From Wyeomyia smithii (taxonomy: Eukaryota > Arthropoda > Insecta > Diptera > Culicidae): a stretch of DNA of 64,000 nt. The DNA lies in contig NC_073696.1 in NCBI RefSeq assembly GCF_029784165.1, forward strand, positions 259,514,494 through 259,578,493. The letters are read 5' to 3'. Of this stretch, positions 11,129 to 22,861 are shown piece after piece. The notes beneath the pieces were generated by a model. It saw only the letters and a program-made list of their open reading frames with translations. It searched no databases and was not told the origin of the DNA. Made by a program: the position numbers and the translations under genes. The first letter of the stretch is position 1, and each line of letters opens with the position of its first letter.

Positions 11129-12410
11129 AAGGTCGCTTTTCAAGCGGGTTTTTTTACGCTGCTTTTTTACGCAGAATCCGGAATTTACGCGGGAGAGGCC
11201 TGCAAGAAGGCCAACTAAGTGCTGTGCGCGTTCTGCCTCTACGTAAGTTTTTAGTCATAAAGACAGTTTTCTTGAATGTAATAATAGTACAATTAGTGGA
11301 ATCCCAAAGTTTAAGTTCTCCTGCTTCCCGCCATAGTGAAGGAGAAAATCGGATGATCGTTCGGAGCATGATAAGTATAATTTTATTTTTAAGTCTTGTT
11401 TACTTGAGCACAGTCGGATCAGTCACGAAAAGTACCGATTATTTTTAACGATCGCAGCGCCACCGCCGTTCGCTGGCGGGTAGATGATTTGACAATTGGG
11501 GCTGTTCTGATGTGAATGAAAAAAACCGATAGTTTCAGCAGTTCTTTAATAGATGGCAATATACAAACAGTTGCGCTCACTGATGTGATTTGTTAGCAAA
11601 TTAGCGGCAGTATCCCATTAATTTCACGTATAATGTCTCATAACGGTGTATAACATGAAGAAATTCTTAACTTAATCTTTGAGAACTTTACGAGAAGTAA
11701 GTCAATTTTTCCTTCATATATTGATATATGAAGACTATAAATACTCACAGAAATTATTGGAAAAATCAATTAAACACTTTAAGTACTTTGAGCTTGTGTT
11801 TTTCGATTTTCAAGCTTTTGGTTATATGTTTCAGCTAAATTGTTTAAATAATTATGATTAAACTTTGGGGCGGCGTGACATGAATTAACGACAACTGTAC
11901 TATGATAAATTTGGCGGTTTGAGCTGAAATTTATAAATATGTTTGGCGTTTCTGTATTTTTATAAATTCTCAGGCTTTTCAAGATAGTTTTTACGTTCCT
12001 GCCTAACCCCCTCAATCCAACTCTGTAGTACTTACGGGAGTGGCACTGAGTCGGTGGCCTCTCATTAAGTAAGTGTTACATCATCAATATCCTTTCTAAT
12101 ATCCCCAAGCTACGGTAAAGATGAGCGTGGCCAGCAATGATGACTATCGGGCCTACTTCATCTCAGATTGGTTTAAATGTTACTCCCAAACATTGTACCT
12201 CATACAATCCGAGTGAAAGCGTTAGTCATCAGTTTGCAATCTACGAAATATACCGTGCTTACGCTACGCTACGCTAGAATCCGGAATTTACGCGGTTTTT
12301 TTTACGCGGATTCCAGAATTTACGCGTTTTTTACGAGGATTCCGGAATTTACGCGGTTTTTTTGCGCGTTTTTTTTCGCGGCATGAATCCCCCGCGTAAA
12401 AAGCGACTTT
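11129..12410. mobile_element. TIR element with TTTACGCGG internal repeats
   Basis: The left end AAGGTCGCTTTTCAAGCGGG and the right end CCCGCGTAAAAAGCGACTTT are imperfect inverted repeats, and TA flanks both sides. Repeated AATCCGGAATTTACGCGG words sit near both ends, with three copies at 12280-12375. No transposase was recognised in between. This fits a non-autonomous Tc1/mariner-like element, but the TA flank alone is weak evidence. Confidence 0.5.
12280..12375. repeat. Three ~32-bp repeats
   Basis: Three consecutive copies of GATTCCGGAATTTACGCGG followed by T-rich sequence. One more copy lies near 11172. Confidence 0.75.
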
Positions 12411-15353
12411 AGTGTGTTTATATCTTATTTTAGAATTTAAGACTCGAGGATATATAGATACAAGATCTTTGAGATTAGGACATTCAAACTAAACTTAAGT
12501 TGCTTTTTACGCGGAACATGTAGTTTATGTAGATTTTCCAGACAATTAGTTAATTTATTTCATGGTCTCCCCATTCCCCTAAGCAGCGTTCACATATGAA
12601 TTATTTTAATATGCTATTTTTATTCTATTTTAGCTGGAGGCACCGTTCCAAAAGGTGCGAGCGCGCTGTGGTGGCTATTGCGGAACTTGTTCAGTGTCCC
12701 AAAGTAGTGGATTGTTCCTAGAATTGGTTTAAGCAATAACTGCAGCCAAACCTGCGTGCCAGTCGTCTAGTGTAAATGATCCACATTGAAATACGTCATT
12801 TACAACAACAACAACAACAGTAGCAACAACGCAATCCTGCCAAGGGGCAGTGGCGATGTTGAACCGGCCCATCAAGTAATTGCATTTGTTTAGATGGAAA
12901 TCGCATGAGATCGACGACCAGAGCTGCCACTGACAAAAACTTGTACTATTTTGTGCCAACACAACCACACATTATTTTAAGCAAAAAAAGAGTATTTATT
13001 GAAAACAAAAAATGCCTTAAACACAGCAACTCAATCTGTGCTTTATAAGTAAGAAAAATCTTTTTCAAACTTTGAAAAAGATGTTCACAATAAACAAAAG
13101 CGAAAAAACAGATCCTGCGAGAGTCGATCTGGCAAAAGGAGCAGTGCTGCCAGCTAGAGAGCAAATCAAGACTGACGAAAGGTTGGAGCTTATTTTAACG
13201 AGTAATTTACTGCTGTAGCGGCAGCGGAACCGTCTGTAACCGCAGATTGACACTCGCAGCCACCTGATCAATCACCTCCTCCTGTCCCAGTTGTTCAGTT
13301 TTATCGAGCAAATTGTGACAGTGCGGAACGCTTTGGATATTATTAAATTCATAAGAGCTATACTATAAACCACTTGACATTGTTAATGTGTGTGTGCTTC
13401 CATGTTAGTAGTTAGCCGACCGCTTGCGAAACGAATTGTTCAGATTTTTTACCCTTACTAAAACCAACAAATGTGTCATAATGTGCCTCGAAACTCAAAG
13501 TGCTTTCTACGGAAACAATCGAATCGTCTAGGAACTCACCAAAGTACAAAAAGTTTTGGAATCTCAATGTGAGTCTTCTGGAAGACTTATTAAACTGCGT
13601 TCAAAAATACTCAACTGTAGCTTAAAATCAATACAAACATTATTCGCAGCATACCACTAATCGTATCTCAACTAAGTATTATACAGAAGCTCCTCAATGT
13701 CCTATCAATTATATTTAAAAATAAATACTAGAGAATAGTGAAAAAAGGCAAACAGTGTTCAAACGAGTAGAAAGCATTGAATGAGCCACTTTGTGCGAAC
13801 AAACGGGCCCACAGTTCATAGGAAGAAAAGTTTTTTTTAGTGTTCTAACAAAGTTTTTTGTCCGAGAAAAAGCACAATTTGTTTAGAGAAAGTTTTGGCA
13901 ATCTAGGTTTAGTAAAACAAGTCGACAATCTGCCGCCCCGTCAACGTCAACAATGTGAAAAAAAACAACAACAACGGAATGTATCTACAAGGAAGCATCA
14001 TACTGCCATACCTAGATGTAGCGTTACGTCCTACGATTGTTCGTAAAAATTATCTAACTTCTCGAGTTCTAGATTATAGATGTTTTTTGTTTGTCATTTG
14101 TACTTTCAACAAATGCCACCGCCAAGAGAAACCTTAAAATATATAATACTTTAGGACTATAGAAGCATACTAAAACCTGAACCAATACCGTTTGAGTTAG
14201 TTTGGGAGAAAAGTATTATACACTGGTCAATTTTTTTAACTTTTGATAAACCAACCGCAATCGCATCGGGATGGAATAATATTCTTACTATTCCCCCGTT
14301 TTTTATATATGATAAAATGAATCCAAAAACAAACGCAAGAGAGGAACCAAACTCTTAACGACTATTCCTTGTAAATATCACCGTGACTAAGCTATAGCGT
14401 TAAAGTTTAAATTCCTAAATCCCCGACCGTCGACTCCATCCCGTTTTTATCACAAGCTGTCAAAAGCGATCCAACTACAAAATTCTGCTGAAAAATTTAT
14501 TATATTTTTTGCACATCCGCGATTGTTTTAGACAAAATATATTTATTTATTGAAAATTTACAAACTAGGTAAATTTAGTTATTAGTTAGTTTCTAGCACA
14601 GTTAAGCGGTGCTTTTGTGTAATTTTTTGCCATATCTAATAATAAAGAATGCTATACCACTGTCAATACATGCATATATTGTGAGGAAAAAATACGTATT
14701 TGCAAGCATTGTACTGTTTTTTTTTCTTTTGTCGAATTAGCACGACCCAAAATCGAACATCTTTGAAGGATTTTAATTAAAAGAAGAAAAAGTTTGAATA
14801 ATACAAGCGTAAAAGTATAACCCAAGTTGCCGTACAGTAGTGTTAAATGTTATGAAATTTTGAGTAATAAAATTGTTCGCAAAAGAAACTTGTCAATGAT
14901 ACGTACTGCGAAAGCGTTTGTTCTTTTTTCTTTCCAGTGCAATCCGAATGCCCCTGTTTGCGCCTGTCGTGCGACTACCCCCATAACTTCCAACAGCAGA
15001 GGCGGGAGCGAGCAAAGCTCGATGCAAAGCTTAACGTTTGTCTTCTACAACATAAATCTTTTAAAAGAATAATAGGTCGAACATGAGATGTAGCGGATCG
15101 CAAAGAGTAGAATCCACGTGATATACAGAAGCTAAAGTCAACTGATGAATACTAATCGACTGTGCAGAGAAAACTGAAGAATTTTATAGGACTGCAACCG
15201 AAATGGCTGTCAAACAAATAAAAAAAATCAGCTGGTGCAAAATATAAGAGACCGCGTTTGGAAAAAGTTCGAGCAAGAGGCTTTATTAACAAGTAAGGCT
15301 GAGGGCGTCATCCTCCAATTACTTAAGGATTTTTTCTGAACTATCAACCACCT
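12411..15353. other. Island with few repeats; possible 3' end of an unrecognised gene
   Basis: Nearly 3 kb with no recognised transposon, unlike its surroundings. Candidate splice acceptors are TTTTTATTCTATTTTAG at about 12615-12631 and TTTTTTCTTTCCAG at about 14924-14937. AATAAA-like signals occur near 13720 and 14640. No frame after either acceptor is long or recognisable. A long 3'UTR of a + strand gene is one possible reading, but it is inference only. Confidence 0.3.
14938..15071 (+). other. Possible small exon, function unknown
   Basis: After the polypyrimidine tract and CAG at 14935-14937, one frame reads CPCLRLSCDYPHNFQQQ and on to about 48 residues. A second frame also stays open to a stop at 15070. 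The composition is more GC-rich than the flanks. I do not recognise either peptide, and it may be chance. Confidence 0.2.
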
Positions 15354-15376
15354 CCCCCCCCCCCCCCCCCCCCCCC
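15354..15376. repeat. Poly-C tract
   Basis: Twenty-three consecutive C residues, unusual in AT-rich DNA. The true length may be uncertain because such tracts are prone to assembly and sequencing error. Confidence 0.9.
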
Positions 15377-15649
15377 ACTTATAATAAAACATCGTAAGAT
15401 TTCTCATTGTCTCTCACCCCCTCTCAAATCTTATGTAAAATCCCGAAAACATCAACAGGCCTGGTAGCCAAACTGATAAAATTAATCTAAGAACTACGTA
15501 CTAGTGTTAAAAAACGATTCTTCAGTATCTCGCGACTAGCGTCGGAGTCGAAGCATGATGCGTAGCTGTTAAATTGGCGCTGTAGACCGGTTATTGTGGC
15601 GAAGCTACTGTAGTTTGTTTGCCTACTCTGCACGTGAACATAGGCATAA

Positions 15650-15910
15650 ATGTTTAGTTGCTCGAGAATCGCCGGACAAGCTACCCGAAGTCAACACGTC
15701 CGAACTCAAAATCTTATCAGGTTGACGTCTAGATGGCGCCTCTTGCAAAAATCTATGGATGAAACATGGCTCCATCACTACACGCCAGAGTCTAATCGAC
15801 AGTCAGCGGAATGGAGCACAAGCGACGAACAGAACCCAAAATGTGGAAAGACACAACAGTCGGCTGACAAGTTTATGGCGTTTGTATGTTTGTATAAATT
15901 TTTCAGCTGA
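15650..15910 (+). pseudogene. DD34D mariner transposase fragment
   Basis: The frame contains MDETWLHHYTPESNRQSAEW and then DEQNPKCGKTQQSADKFMA. This is the region around the first catalytic Asp (the MDE-W motif) of Mos1-type mariner transposases. Upstream residues match poorly and the frame ends soon after, so only about 50-60 residues of a roughly 345-residue protein remain. It is a different mariner lineage from the DD37E-type copies in this window. Confidence 0.8.
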
Positions 15911-15984
15911 ACTGTTAGCTTTGACTACATCCCTATAAATTTACAGGGTATCTAAATCGATAAATCTGGATCGCTGTTCGTAGC

Positions 15985-16540
15985 TTGGTAGTCAGTTCAC
16001 TGTAGTCTTTGAAGAGCAAAGCGAATGAACCTTCGTTGCACTGACTCAATTCTGCTTACTCCGTTCAGATAGTGGGACTCCAGACTAAAGTTCTTGACAG
16101 ATTTTGTGCATCGTATCCAGGTATTTGATAGGTTGTAATCACAGGTCACTGAGCTAAGCTTCCTTGAGATGGTTATTATCTCGCACGTTCGGTTGTATGC
16201 GGTTGTCCAAACAACATTTGGCGAAAATCGATAAATGTCCCTCGAGCGCAGCAGCATCTGATGGGACCTTTACTTTCGCGAATAGTCGAGGGCAAGTTTA
16301 CATCGTTCAGGTAGATTAGAAAAAACAATGGCCCGAGATGGCTACCTTGATGGATGCCATAGTAAGTAGAAAACGAAGTCGAAGAAACTGCTTCGATGTT
16401 CACTGCTAAACGGCGATCGGTCAAGTAGGATTTCAACCGAAGTAACGTTTGCGGTAAAAAAATATGGACAAAAATTGCCGATTTTCCATGGGTTTACCTT
16501 TACACGTACTGACGAAACTACGCATGCAGCATCAATCATA
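15985..16540 (-). pseudogene. Rearranged Jockey/CR1-like LINE RT fragment
   Basis: Minus strand, 16176-16436: LKSYLTDRRLAVNIEAVSS, then HQGSHLGPLFFLIYLNDVNL, which is the RT palm before the catalytic YADD. The YADD segment is missing. At 15997-16100 the reading resumes with YLNGVSRIESVQRRFIRFAL, a motif near the end of such ORF2 proteins. An internal deletion therefore joins the two parts. Not functional. Confidence 0.75.
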
Positions 16541-16579
16541 TTAACCCATTAATCACTAGAAAAAGCTTGACAACTCTAT

Positions 16580-18345
16580 CAGTCGATGTCTAACTGTGAT
16601 GGCGGAAACAGTGAAGCTACTCCGTTCAGAAGTGTGCGCGCTCAAATCCGTCGCGCCGAAATCGTGCGGCAGTCCGTGGACACCGTATACGCCCGTTCCG
16701 GCATCTACAACATCTTGGCACTATTGTACAACAATTAGAGCATCGAAAGAAAGTACGGTTCCGGAAGTGCGACGACCCTGAGTGACAAGAAGCTCCAAAA
16801 GATGCTGAAGAGGAAAACCGAGGGAAAATTGACTACATCGCTGCGTGTGCTTGGCCGAGAGTTCGGTGCAACCGGCCAAACAGTGAAAAAGGACCTGAAC
16901 ATACATGGACATACGTGTCACGAAGCGGCAGTCCCGTTCATTTGTCTCGAAGCTGCAGGCAATGACGCAGCGGCAGCGCCTGAATAAGATGGTCAAGTCG
17001 ATTTTCTTGGCAAATCAATGACGGTAGTGATAGACGACGAGACCTGCCTCACCCAGGATGGCAAGTAAGGTTTGCAATATTCCCGGGATTTGATTTCCCG
17101 GGAAACGGAAATAAAAAAACTAATTTTCCAGGAATTCCCGGGAACCAGGAATAAAAAAAAATATAGAAAAAATGTGATTTTGAATAAAGTGTATTAGTAA
17201 AAAATAGCAAAAAATTGTTTACAATTTCTTAATTCACAGCTGAGTGGAATTCACGAGTTGAAAAAAAAATATATATATTCAAGTTAAGATCAGAAACTCG
17301 CAATAATTTTTGTTGCAAGTGTTTGTAGAAGGGAAAGTTGGGGAGTCTTCGTGTCGCCAAACAATCGCTCAGATTCGTTGAAAATTTTCCGTTAAGCTCA
17401 AATAAAAAATAAATTCCTTCTGTAAAACTGCTCAAATCCGCTGAATCACCGCTGATCTTTGACTTCCAGAATACTTGCAAATGACTGATTCCATCTTTTA
17501 CTACTTACATTCCATTAGAAACTGGTGTCCAATTCTTTCAGTTTGTTGAACAGAACTTAGTGTTAGGTGGGCATTAGACAAGGAAAATCTTTGCTATATT
17601 TGGTTCGGACTTTTTTGGTTAAAATATTTTTTTAAGCTATACTATTATACTTTAGCAACTCAAAACTCTGTTTACTTGAACGCTTCGCTTTTTTATGAAA
17701 TATATTTACTATGCCCATTACACGATGAACTTTTTTTGTTAAAAAACAAACTGCGTACCAAATCTAGTTTTCATTGACAGAACAATATTTCAAACCCTTT
17801 TGGAGTTTGTATCGGTATTGATCAGAGAGTAGGATTCCGTGTAAGAAATATTAGCCTATTTTTGAAATAAAAATTAAGCAAATAATTTTATACTACACGG
17901 CAAACAAATATTGACTGTTACTTCAAGCAAAAATTTGCTCCGCGTAATGCTACTATACAGTTCGACGACATCAATTTCATGTTTTGATTTTATTGCGCTA
18001 CTGCATAGGAAACTATATTAAATCTCACAAATTTTTCATTGAACTCGGGAATCCTGGGATTCCGGGAAACAATATTTCTGTTCCCGGGTTCCGAGTATCC
18101 CGGGAAAAGGTATTTCCCGGGAAATTGTTCCCGGGATTGCAAACCCTAATGGCAAGGACTGGCAGGGCACTTCGTATTTTACTTCCCCCACGAAGGAAGT
18201 GAGCTCCGAGGTGAAGTTTATTTCACACACCAAGTTCCCCAAGAAGGTGCTGTTGTGGCTGACTATCAGCGAGAAAGGGATGTCAAAGTTGCTCTTCTTT
18301 CGCTCCGGACTGGCCGTGAACGGGGAAATTTATAGTACGAAGTGA
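16580..18345 (+). pseudogene. DD37E/D-type mariner transposase, interrupted by a MITE
   Basis: The reading starts MSNCDGG near 16587 and continues IRRAEIVRQ, SGSATTLSDKKLQKMLKRKT, LRVLGREFG and QTVKKDL. After a frame disturbance comes VVIDDETCLTQDGK, with the first catalytic Asp in DDET, at 17022-17065. It resumes after the insertion with DWQGTSYFTSPTKEVSSEVK, HTKFPKKVLLWLTISEKG and FRSGLAVNGEIYSTK, ending at about 18343. The C-terminal catalytic half is absent. Stops and frameshifts are present. Joining across the MITE restores the expected domain order, which fixes the insertion site. Confidence 0.8.
17066..18148. mobile_element. hAT-like MITE nested in the mariner gene
   Basis: The 8-bp target duplication ATGGCAAG lies at 17058-17065 and 18149-18156. 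The terminal inverted repeats are TAAGGTTTGCAAT and ATTGCAAACCCTA. The sub-terminal regions are rich in TTCCCGGGAA words. The duplication length and TAGGG-type ends are those of the hAT superfamily. It is 1,083 bp long, AT-rich inside, with no transposase, so it is non-autonomous. Confidence 0.85.
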
Positions 18346-18560
18346 GTGCCGAAATATCACTTGAGACTGGTCAATAAAACTGTCCAATTGTCTGTGTGGA
18401 GCAGCCAGACCACTGATACAGTTTTTCAGGAAAACGGATGGTATACCGTCTGGTTCAGCGGATATTGAAGACCTGAGTTTCGAGGCGGCTAATGTAACCG
18501 CTCTAACGACAATAGAAAAGTTGGTCAAAATTACAATCAGAATAATCGTGTGTATTAATT
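18345..18560 (-). pseudogene. Jockey/CR1-like LINE RT fragment
   Basis: The minus strand gives TLAASKLRSSISAEPDGIPS, VFLKNC and RQLDSFIDQS. The PDGIPS-LK block is the first conserved part of the RT domain. It directly abuts the truncated mariner at about 18344, so its insertion may have removed the mariner 3' half. Confidence 0.65.
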
Positions 18561-18879
18561 TTCTAAATGCGGTTTCCAACTTATTTTTAGTTTAAGTTTA
18601 AAAAAATAGGAAATGAAAACAATATTTTAAATTTGAACATGAAGGAGCTAAATTGTCTTCTGAAGTTTATTTTCTTTTAAAACTTGACGTAATTTCGAAA
18701 ATTTTGGGAAAAATTCAGGATGGAGAAATGTAAGACCTTTTTTCTCTAAAAATTCAGTTTCAATGCGTTTTTTCATTTTTAACATTTTTAAAAACAAACA
18801 ATTGCATAGTAGTTCAACATCATTTGTAACAGTTTAATCTCTTTTGTTGTATAACTATGCTCAAGCTCGAGCATTATCG

Positions 18880-18990
18880 GCCACAGCTCACTTCACATAA
18901 CTGAGTCGTACGGCGCTTTGAAATCCATTAACAGATAGTGCGTCTGCAGGTTGTACATCCGGAACATTTCTAGGATCTGCCAGCGGTTTC
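18880..18990 (-). pseudogene. Small LINE RT remnant (RTE-like)
   Basis: The minus-strand reading gives RWQILEMFRMYNLQTHYLLM and DFKAPYDSV, matching the FIDFKAAYDSV motif (first catalytic Asp) of the family at 19780-20640. Only about 35 residues remain. Confidence 0.6.
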
Positions 18991-19134
18991 AATTTAAAGA
19001 ACAGTATACGGTGGAGATCAAAGAAATAATCATCCTAAATTTCTAGTAGAGTCTAACGGAAACCGATAATTATTTCTTTTGATTTCTTAAATCACTCTGC
19101 TAAGACGCTCAGTATAGATTTTCCAAATTTGAGT

Positions 19135-19560
19135 ATACGGTGGCCCTTTACGGACATGAAGCTGGACGCTGAAGGCAGCTGATCGACGAGTGCTCGGAGT
19201 TTTCGAGCGTAAAGCTCTGCGGTCGACACTTGGCGGTAAATTGAAGATGGAGTGTGGCGCAGACGCATGAATCACAAGTTGTACCAGGTATACAAACATG
19301 CTGATATAGTGAAGGTAATACAGCGGAGCAGGCTTCAGTGGGCTTGACATGTAGCCAGAATACCTGTCGAGCCGCCAGAACTATTTTCAGTAGAGAACCA
19401 GGAAGAGGCCGTCGACTCCGTGGTAGGCCTCGCACGCGGTGGATGTGTGCGGTGGAAGAAGATGCACGGTCCGCTGATGTACGAGAAGACTGGAAAACGG
19501 CTGCCCAAGACAGAATAAGCTGGACATCTCTAACTCGTTCGACCCTAGACCGGTGAACGG
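19135..19560 (+). pseudogene. C-terminal part of an RTE-like LINE ORF2
   Basis: The plus-strand reading includes VLGVFERKALRSTLGGKLKM, MNHKLYQVYKHADIVK, LQWA-HVARIP and then RGRRLRGRPRTRWMCAVEED. The FERKVLR / LRWAGHV-RM / RRGRPR-RW-D-VE-D series is the normal C-terminus of this LINE group. Stops and a frameshift lie between the blocks. It is in the opposite orientation to the neighbouring RT fragment, so it is a separate insertion. Confidence 0.75.
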
Positions 19561-19779
19561 TTCGTTAGTCAACAAAGTAAGTAATTCGGTAGATTATATC
19601 GAGTGAAAGGTGTTACGCATCATCTTCGATGGACTTTAGATGGAGAACAGAATGTGGAGAAACCGAATGAACTACAAACTGCAGGAGCTGCTGGAGGAGC
19701 CATCAATCGTCCACACCTCTAAGATCGACAAGCTGCGGTCCGTGGACATGTCGTAAGGATATCGAACGCCAGCCCGGTG

Positions 19780-20640
19780 AAGATTGTTCTCTTCCCTTCA
19801 TATACTTTGGTTTTGACGCATTGATTGCTTCTAGTCTGGTGTAGCTTTCCTCTACTGTCGCAAAGTTTCGTGCTATGATGTCGAAATCATCAGCGAAACC
19901 TTTAAGCTGAACTCGCTTCGTGGAAATCGTACCACTCTTCTCGATGCCCGCTTTTCGTATAACATCTTCGAGGGCAATGTTAAAAGCAAACAGGAAAATC
20001 CATCACCTTGTCTCAAACCTCTGCATGGCTCGAAGGAACTCGAGAGTATCCCCGAAACACGCACGTAATACATCACACAATCCACGGCAGCCTTGATCAG
20101 CCGTGTAAGTTTATCCGGGAAAATATCCTCGTTCACGTGCATGATCTGCCATAGCTGTTCTCGATCCACTGTATTATAGGCTGCCTTGAAGTCGATGAAA
20201 ATGTGTTGCGTGGACACATTATACTCACGACATGTTTGCAAAATCTCTCGGATTGAAAATATCTGGTCCGTGGTTGCGCGGGCTCTCATCAAACGCGCAT
20301 GGTACTGCTTCACGAACCTCCTGGTTAAAGATGTTAGACGTTGGAATAGATCTCGGGAAAGTATTTTCTAAGCAGCGTTGATGAGCGTAACGCCATGATA
20401 GATGCGCACTCCAGCTTGTCGCCCTTCTTGTAGATGGGGCAGACGAGTACCTCCATCTACTCTCCCGACAAATTTTCCTTTACCGACATCTTGGAAATGA
20501 TCCACTGCAGTGCTCTAGGGAGTGTTTCTAGAAAGTGTTTAGGTTCGTGGTCATGTCGTTCCTTGCTTGTCTGTACTTGACCAGGTTCTCTCTCGTGCTT
20601 ACCCTCAAGTAATTTACCCATACCATTGGTTTCTGCCACT
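19780..20640 (-). pseudogene. RTE-like LINE RT domain
   Basis: Minus strand, in order: TLPRALQWIISKMSVKE, VLVCPIYKKGDKLEC, QYHARLMRARATTDQIF, IFIDFKAAYNTVDREQLWQI (first catalytic Asp) and CRGLRQGDGFSCLLL. The catalytic FADD part follows in a shifted frame near 19880, then ATVEESYTRL. The domain order is intact but frameshifts interrupt it. The endonuclease front lies apart at 21099-21640, possibly from the same insertion. Confidence 0.8.
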
Positions 20641-21098
20641 CGGCGCCTCTGTTCCTAGCAGTGCCTTAGAATGTTTATTCACGAGTAGATGAATTGAATT
20701 GTTCTCATTGTCAGCACATGTATATTCTGATGCAACTCAGTAACCTATGCTCATTGCGACGATGCATTAATATCGTTTATCATAATCAATGACAGAACAG
20801 TGGAATGATCAAAGGCCTTGTAATGATATTCAGAGAAGCTTCGGTAATTATCAATCCAAGAAGCGGAAGTCTGTTTAGACGCTGTACACCGCACAGTACA
20901 GTATAAATTGTGTAATGAGGTAATTCTGATTTTCACCATTTTGAAATGATTTTAATTTTTGACGATCAAAATATTACCACGAGTGTTATGGTATATCCTG
21001 TCGGTGTTCATCAGTTGTTTGGTACCATGAATATCAACGTTCGCATGGGTAGTTTGATTATCAATATAAAGAAGGCTGTAAATCGCTGCTTCCGAATA
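20641..21098. other. Non-coding stretch, nothing recognised
   Basis: Sits between the RT fragment and the endonuclease fragment of what may be one LINE. I could not align it to ORF2, so it may be inserted or decayed sequence. Confidence 0.35.
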
Positions 21099-21640
21099 TC
21101 ATGACAGTGAATATTCTCTGCACTGGTTCGCGGTTTCCCTGATGGAAGTGCGGATCATGATCCAACCATTATCGAGAGAAGCTGCGCCGAACTCTTCTAC
21201 TGTGAGTAGGGCCGCGGGAAACTGTTGCGCGTAGACTTCGGCAGCTTGCGGGTTTTGTAGCTGCTTGATGGGGATCGGCTCTGTCGTGACTGATAGACAG
21301 TCGACAGTTTTGAGCGCATACAAACCGCCACTAAGTAGTGCAGTGGTCCGAATCAATGTTCGTGCGTAGGCGCGTATGTTGATAATGTCCGAGAAAAACC
21401 GTCCTCCAATGAACACATGGTCAACTTGGATTGTTGTTCGTTGGTCAGGTGATTTCCGAATGGCTTTGTAGTATCCTTGCGGGGGAAGAATGTACTTCGG
21501 ACTACCAATTTTCGGGAAGCTGCAAAGTTTGCGCATCATTGGCCGTTGTTGTTAGTCTCGGTGTGCAGACGTTCGTGTCCGATCAGTGGTCTCCTTCCGA
21601 TTTGAGCGTTCATACACCCGATGTCCATCTTGATGTCCTA
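21099..21640 (-). pseudogene. LINE apurinic-type endonuclease fragment
   Basis: The minus-strand frame gives GYYKAIRKSPDQRTTIQVDH, VFIGGRFFSDIINIRAYART, then VYAQQFPAALLTVEEFGAAS and MIRTSIRETA. The SPD-RT-NQIDHVLID-R--SDI motif closes the exonuclease/endonuclease-type domain of LINE ORF2. The catalytic SDHY-like tail is altered. Its position upstream of the RT fragment (minus strand) matches ORF2 order. Confidence 0.75.
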
Positions 21641-22099
21641 CTGCAAGCAGCTATCGGAGATTACCTCCAGCTGTGCTTAGGAGGTTTTTTTTTTGTTACA
21701 TCCGGTCTTCCTTCATGCCCACATTGAACCACATTGAACCGTGTAAGAATTACTACAACACGCGGGAACAGACGCAGGCTGCAAATCGAAGGAACTGCAG
21801 CCATGGAACGAGTAGAGTGTAGAACGACTTTTTCGTACAGTAGTGTGTAATAAAAATTCTTTCCTACAAACAATCTCAAGTAGTGCAATCGAAAAATCAC
21901 TAACAAAAGCATTATTTAACGCACATTTCACTAGGAGTAACAAAGGCGTTTTCGGCAGGTTTTGTGGTATTTGAACCAACCATTAGCCAAAACACTAAAA
22001 CCAGAGCAATAAAAAAAAGAAAAAGAGAATATCTCAATGTGTACGTATTTACTTCAAACTTAAAACATTTTTAACTTATTTTAACAAAAACAGTCGAAT
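21641..22099. other. Non-coding stretch
   Basis: Two overlapping minus-strand frames (21661-21979) have no recognisable domain. May contain decayed LINE upstream sequence. Confidence 0.3.
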
Positions 22100-22225
22100 T
22101 ATATTGCCCCTTGCTGGGCTCGAGGTACGATGCTGGCCTAACAAACCAGACCGCGCTTTTTCAAATCCCGGCTTGAGAGAGACTGTTAGTATCAATCGTA
22201 GTGCTAGCTCGACAATTGTTCTATT
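22100..22225 (+). mobile_element. Diverged tRNA-derived SINE (GCTCGAGGTACGATG family)
   Basis: Shares CTCGAGGTACGATGCTGGCC, TAACAAACCAG and GAGAGACTGTTAGTATCA with the better copies at 36547 and 38945. The B-box region is altered (TTCAAATCCCGGC). Only the first half is recognisable. Confidence 0.65.
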
Positions 22226-22861
22226 TGGATTTAATTCGTTTTCTCGGGCTTCCTATCGCACCTCTGGTAACACCAAGATGGAGAGTCCATCCACCAACGC
22301 ATCGTGCTTTGTGATGTAGTACTTTGAAGGAGAACCTATCTTTGTTAAGCTTTGTACGCTGAACGAAAAACGGCACAACTTTATATCCCCTGAGGAAGGC
22401 CAAGTTCAAAGACCGAAACGTCGGACATAAGACATCGTAGCGTTTTGATACACCCTTAAGACTGAAAAAGCCGTATTTCCCTTGGAAAAAAAAATTACTA
22501 TTTTAAAAACTTCCCGATTTTATCACTTTCCCTATTTCATCACCCCAAAAAGCATCAGGATGTAATATAATCGGGTGATCATGTATTTCAATTTCACTTG
22601 AACATGTTCTCAGGAAAACAAGAAATTCCAAAAATTGAGCGTCAGGAAAATGCCAAAAGCTGTTCCAAAAAACTTATTCTAAATCAACCTCGAGAACATA
22701 AAACACCGATAGAAAAAGGATACACAAAAGTTTATGCTGAAAAACATCCCTAAAATCCAGAAAAAGCCGAAAATAAAATAATCTTGAATATAACTTTAAA
22801 TGACGCATCGAAGGTAAAAAACATCGAAAATGTAAAGAGCATTCAAATTTTCCTCGAACCG
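22226..22861. other. Non-coding stretch, nothing recognised
   Basis: AT-rich, without supported coding or structure. Confidence 0.35.
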
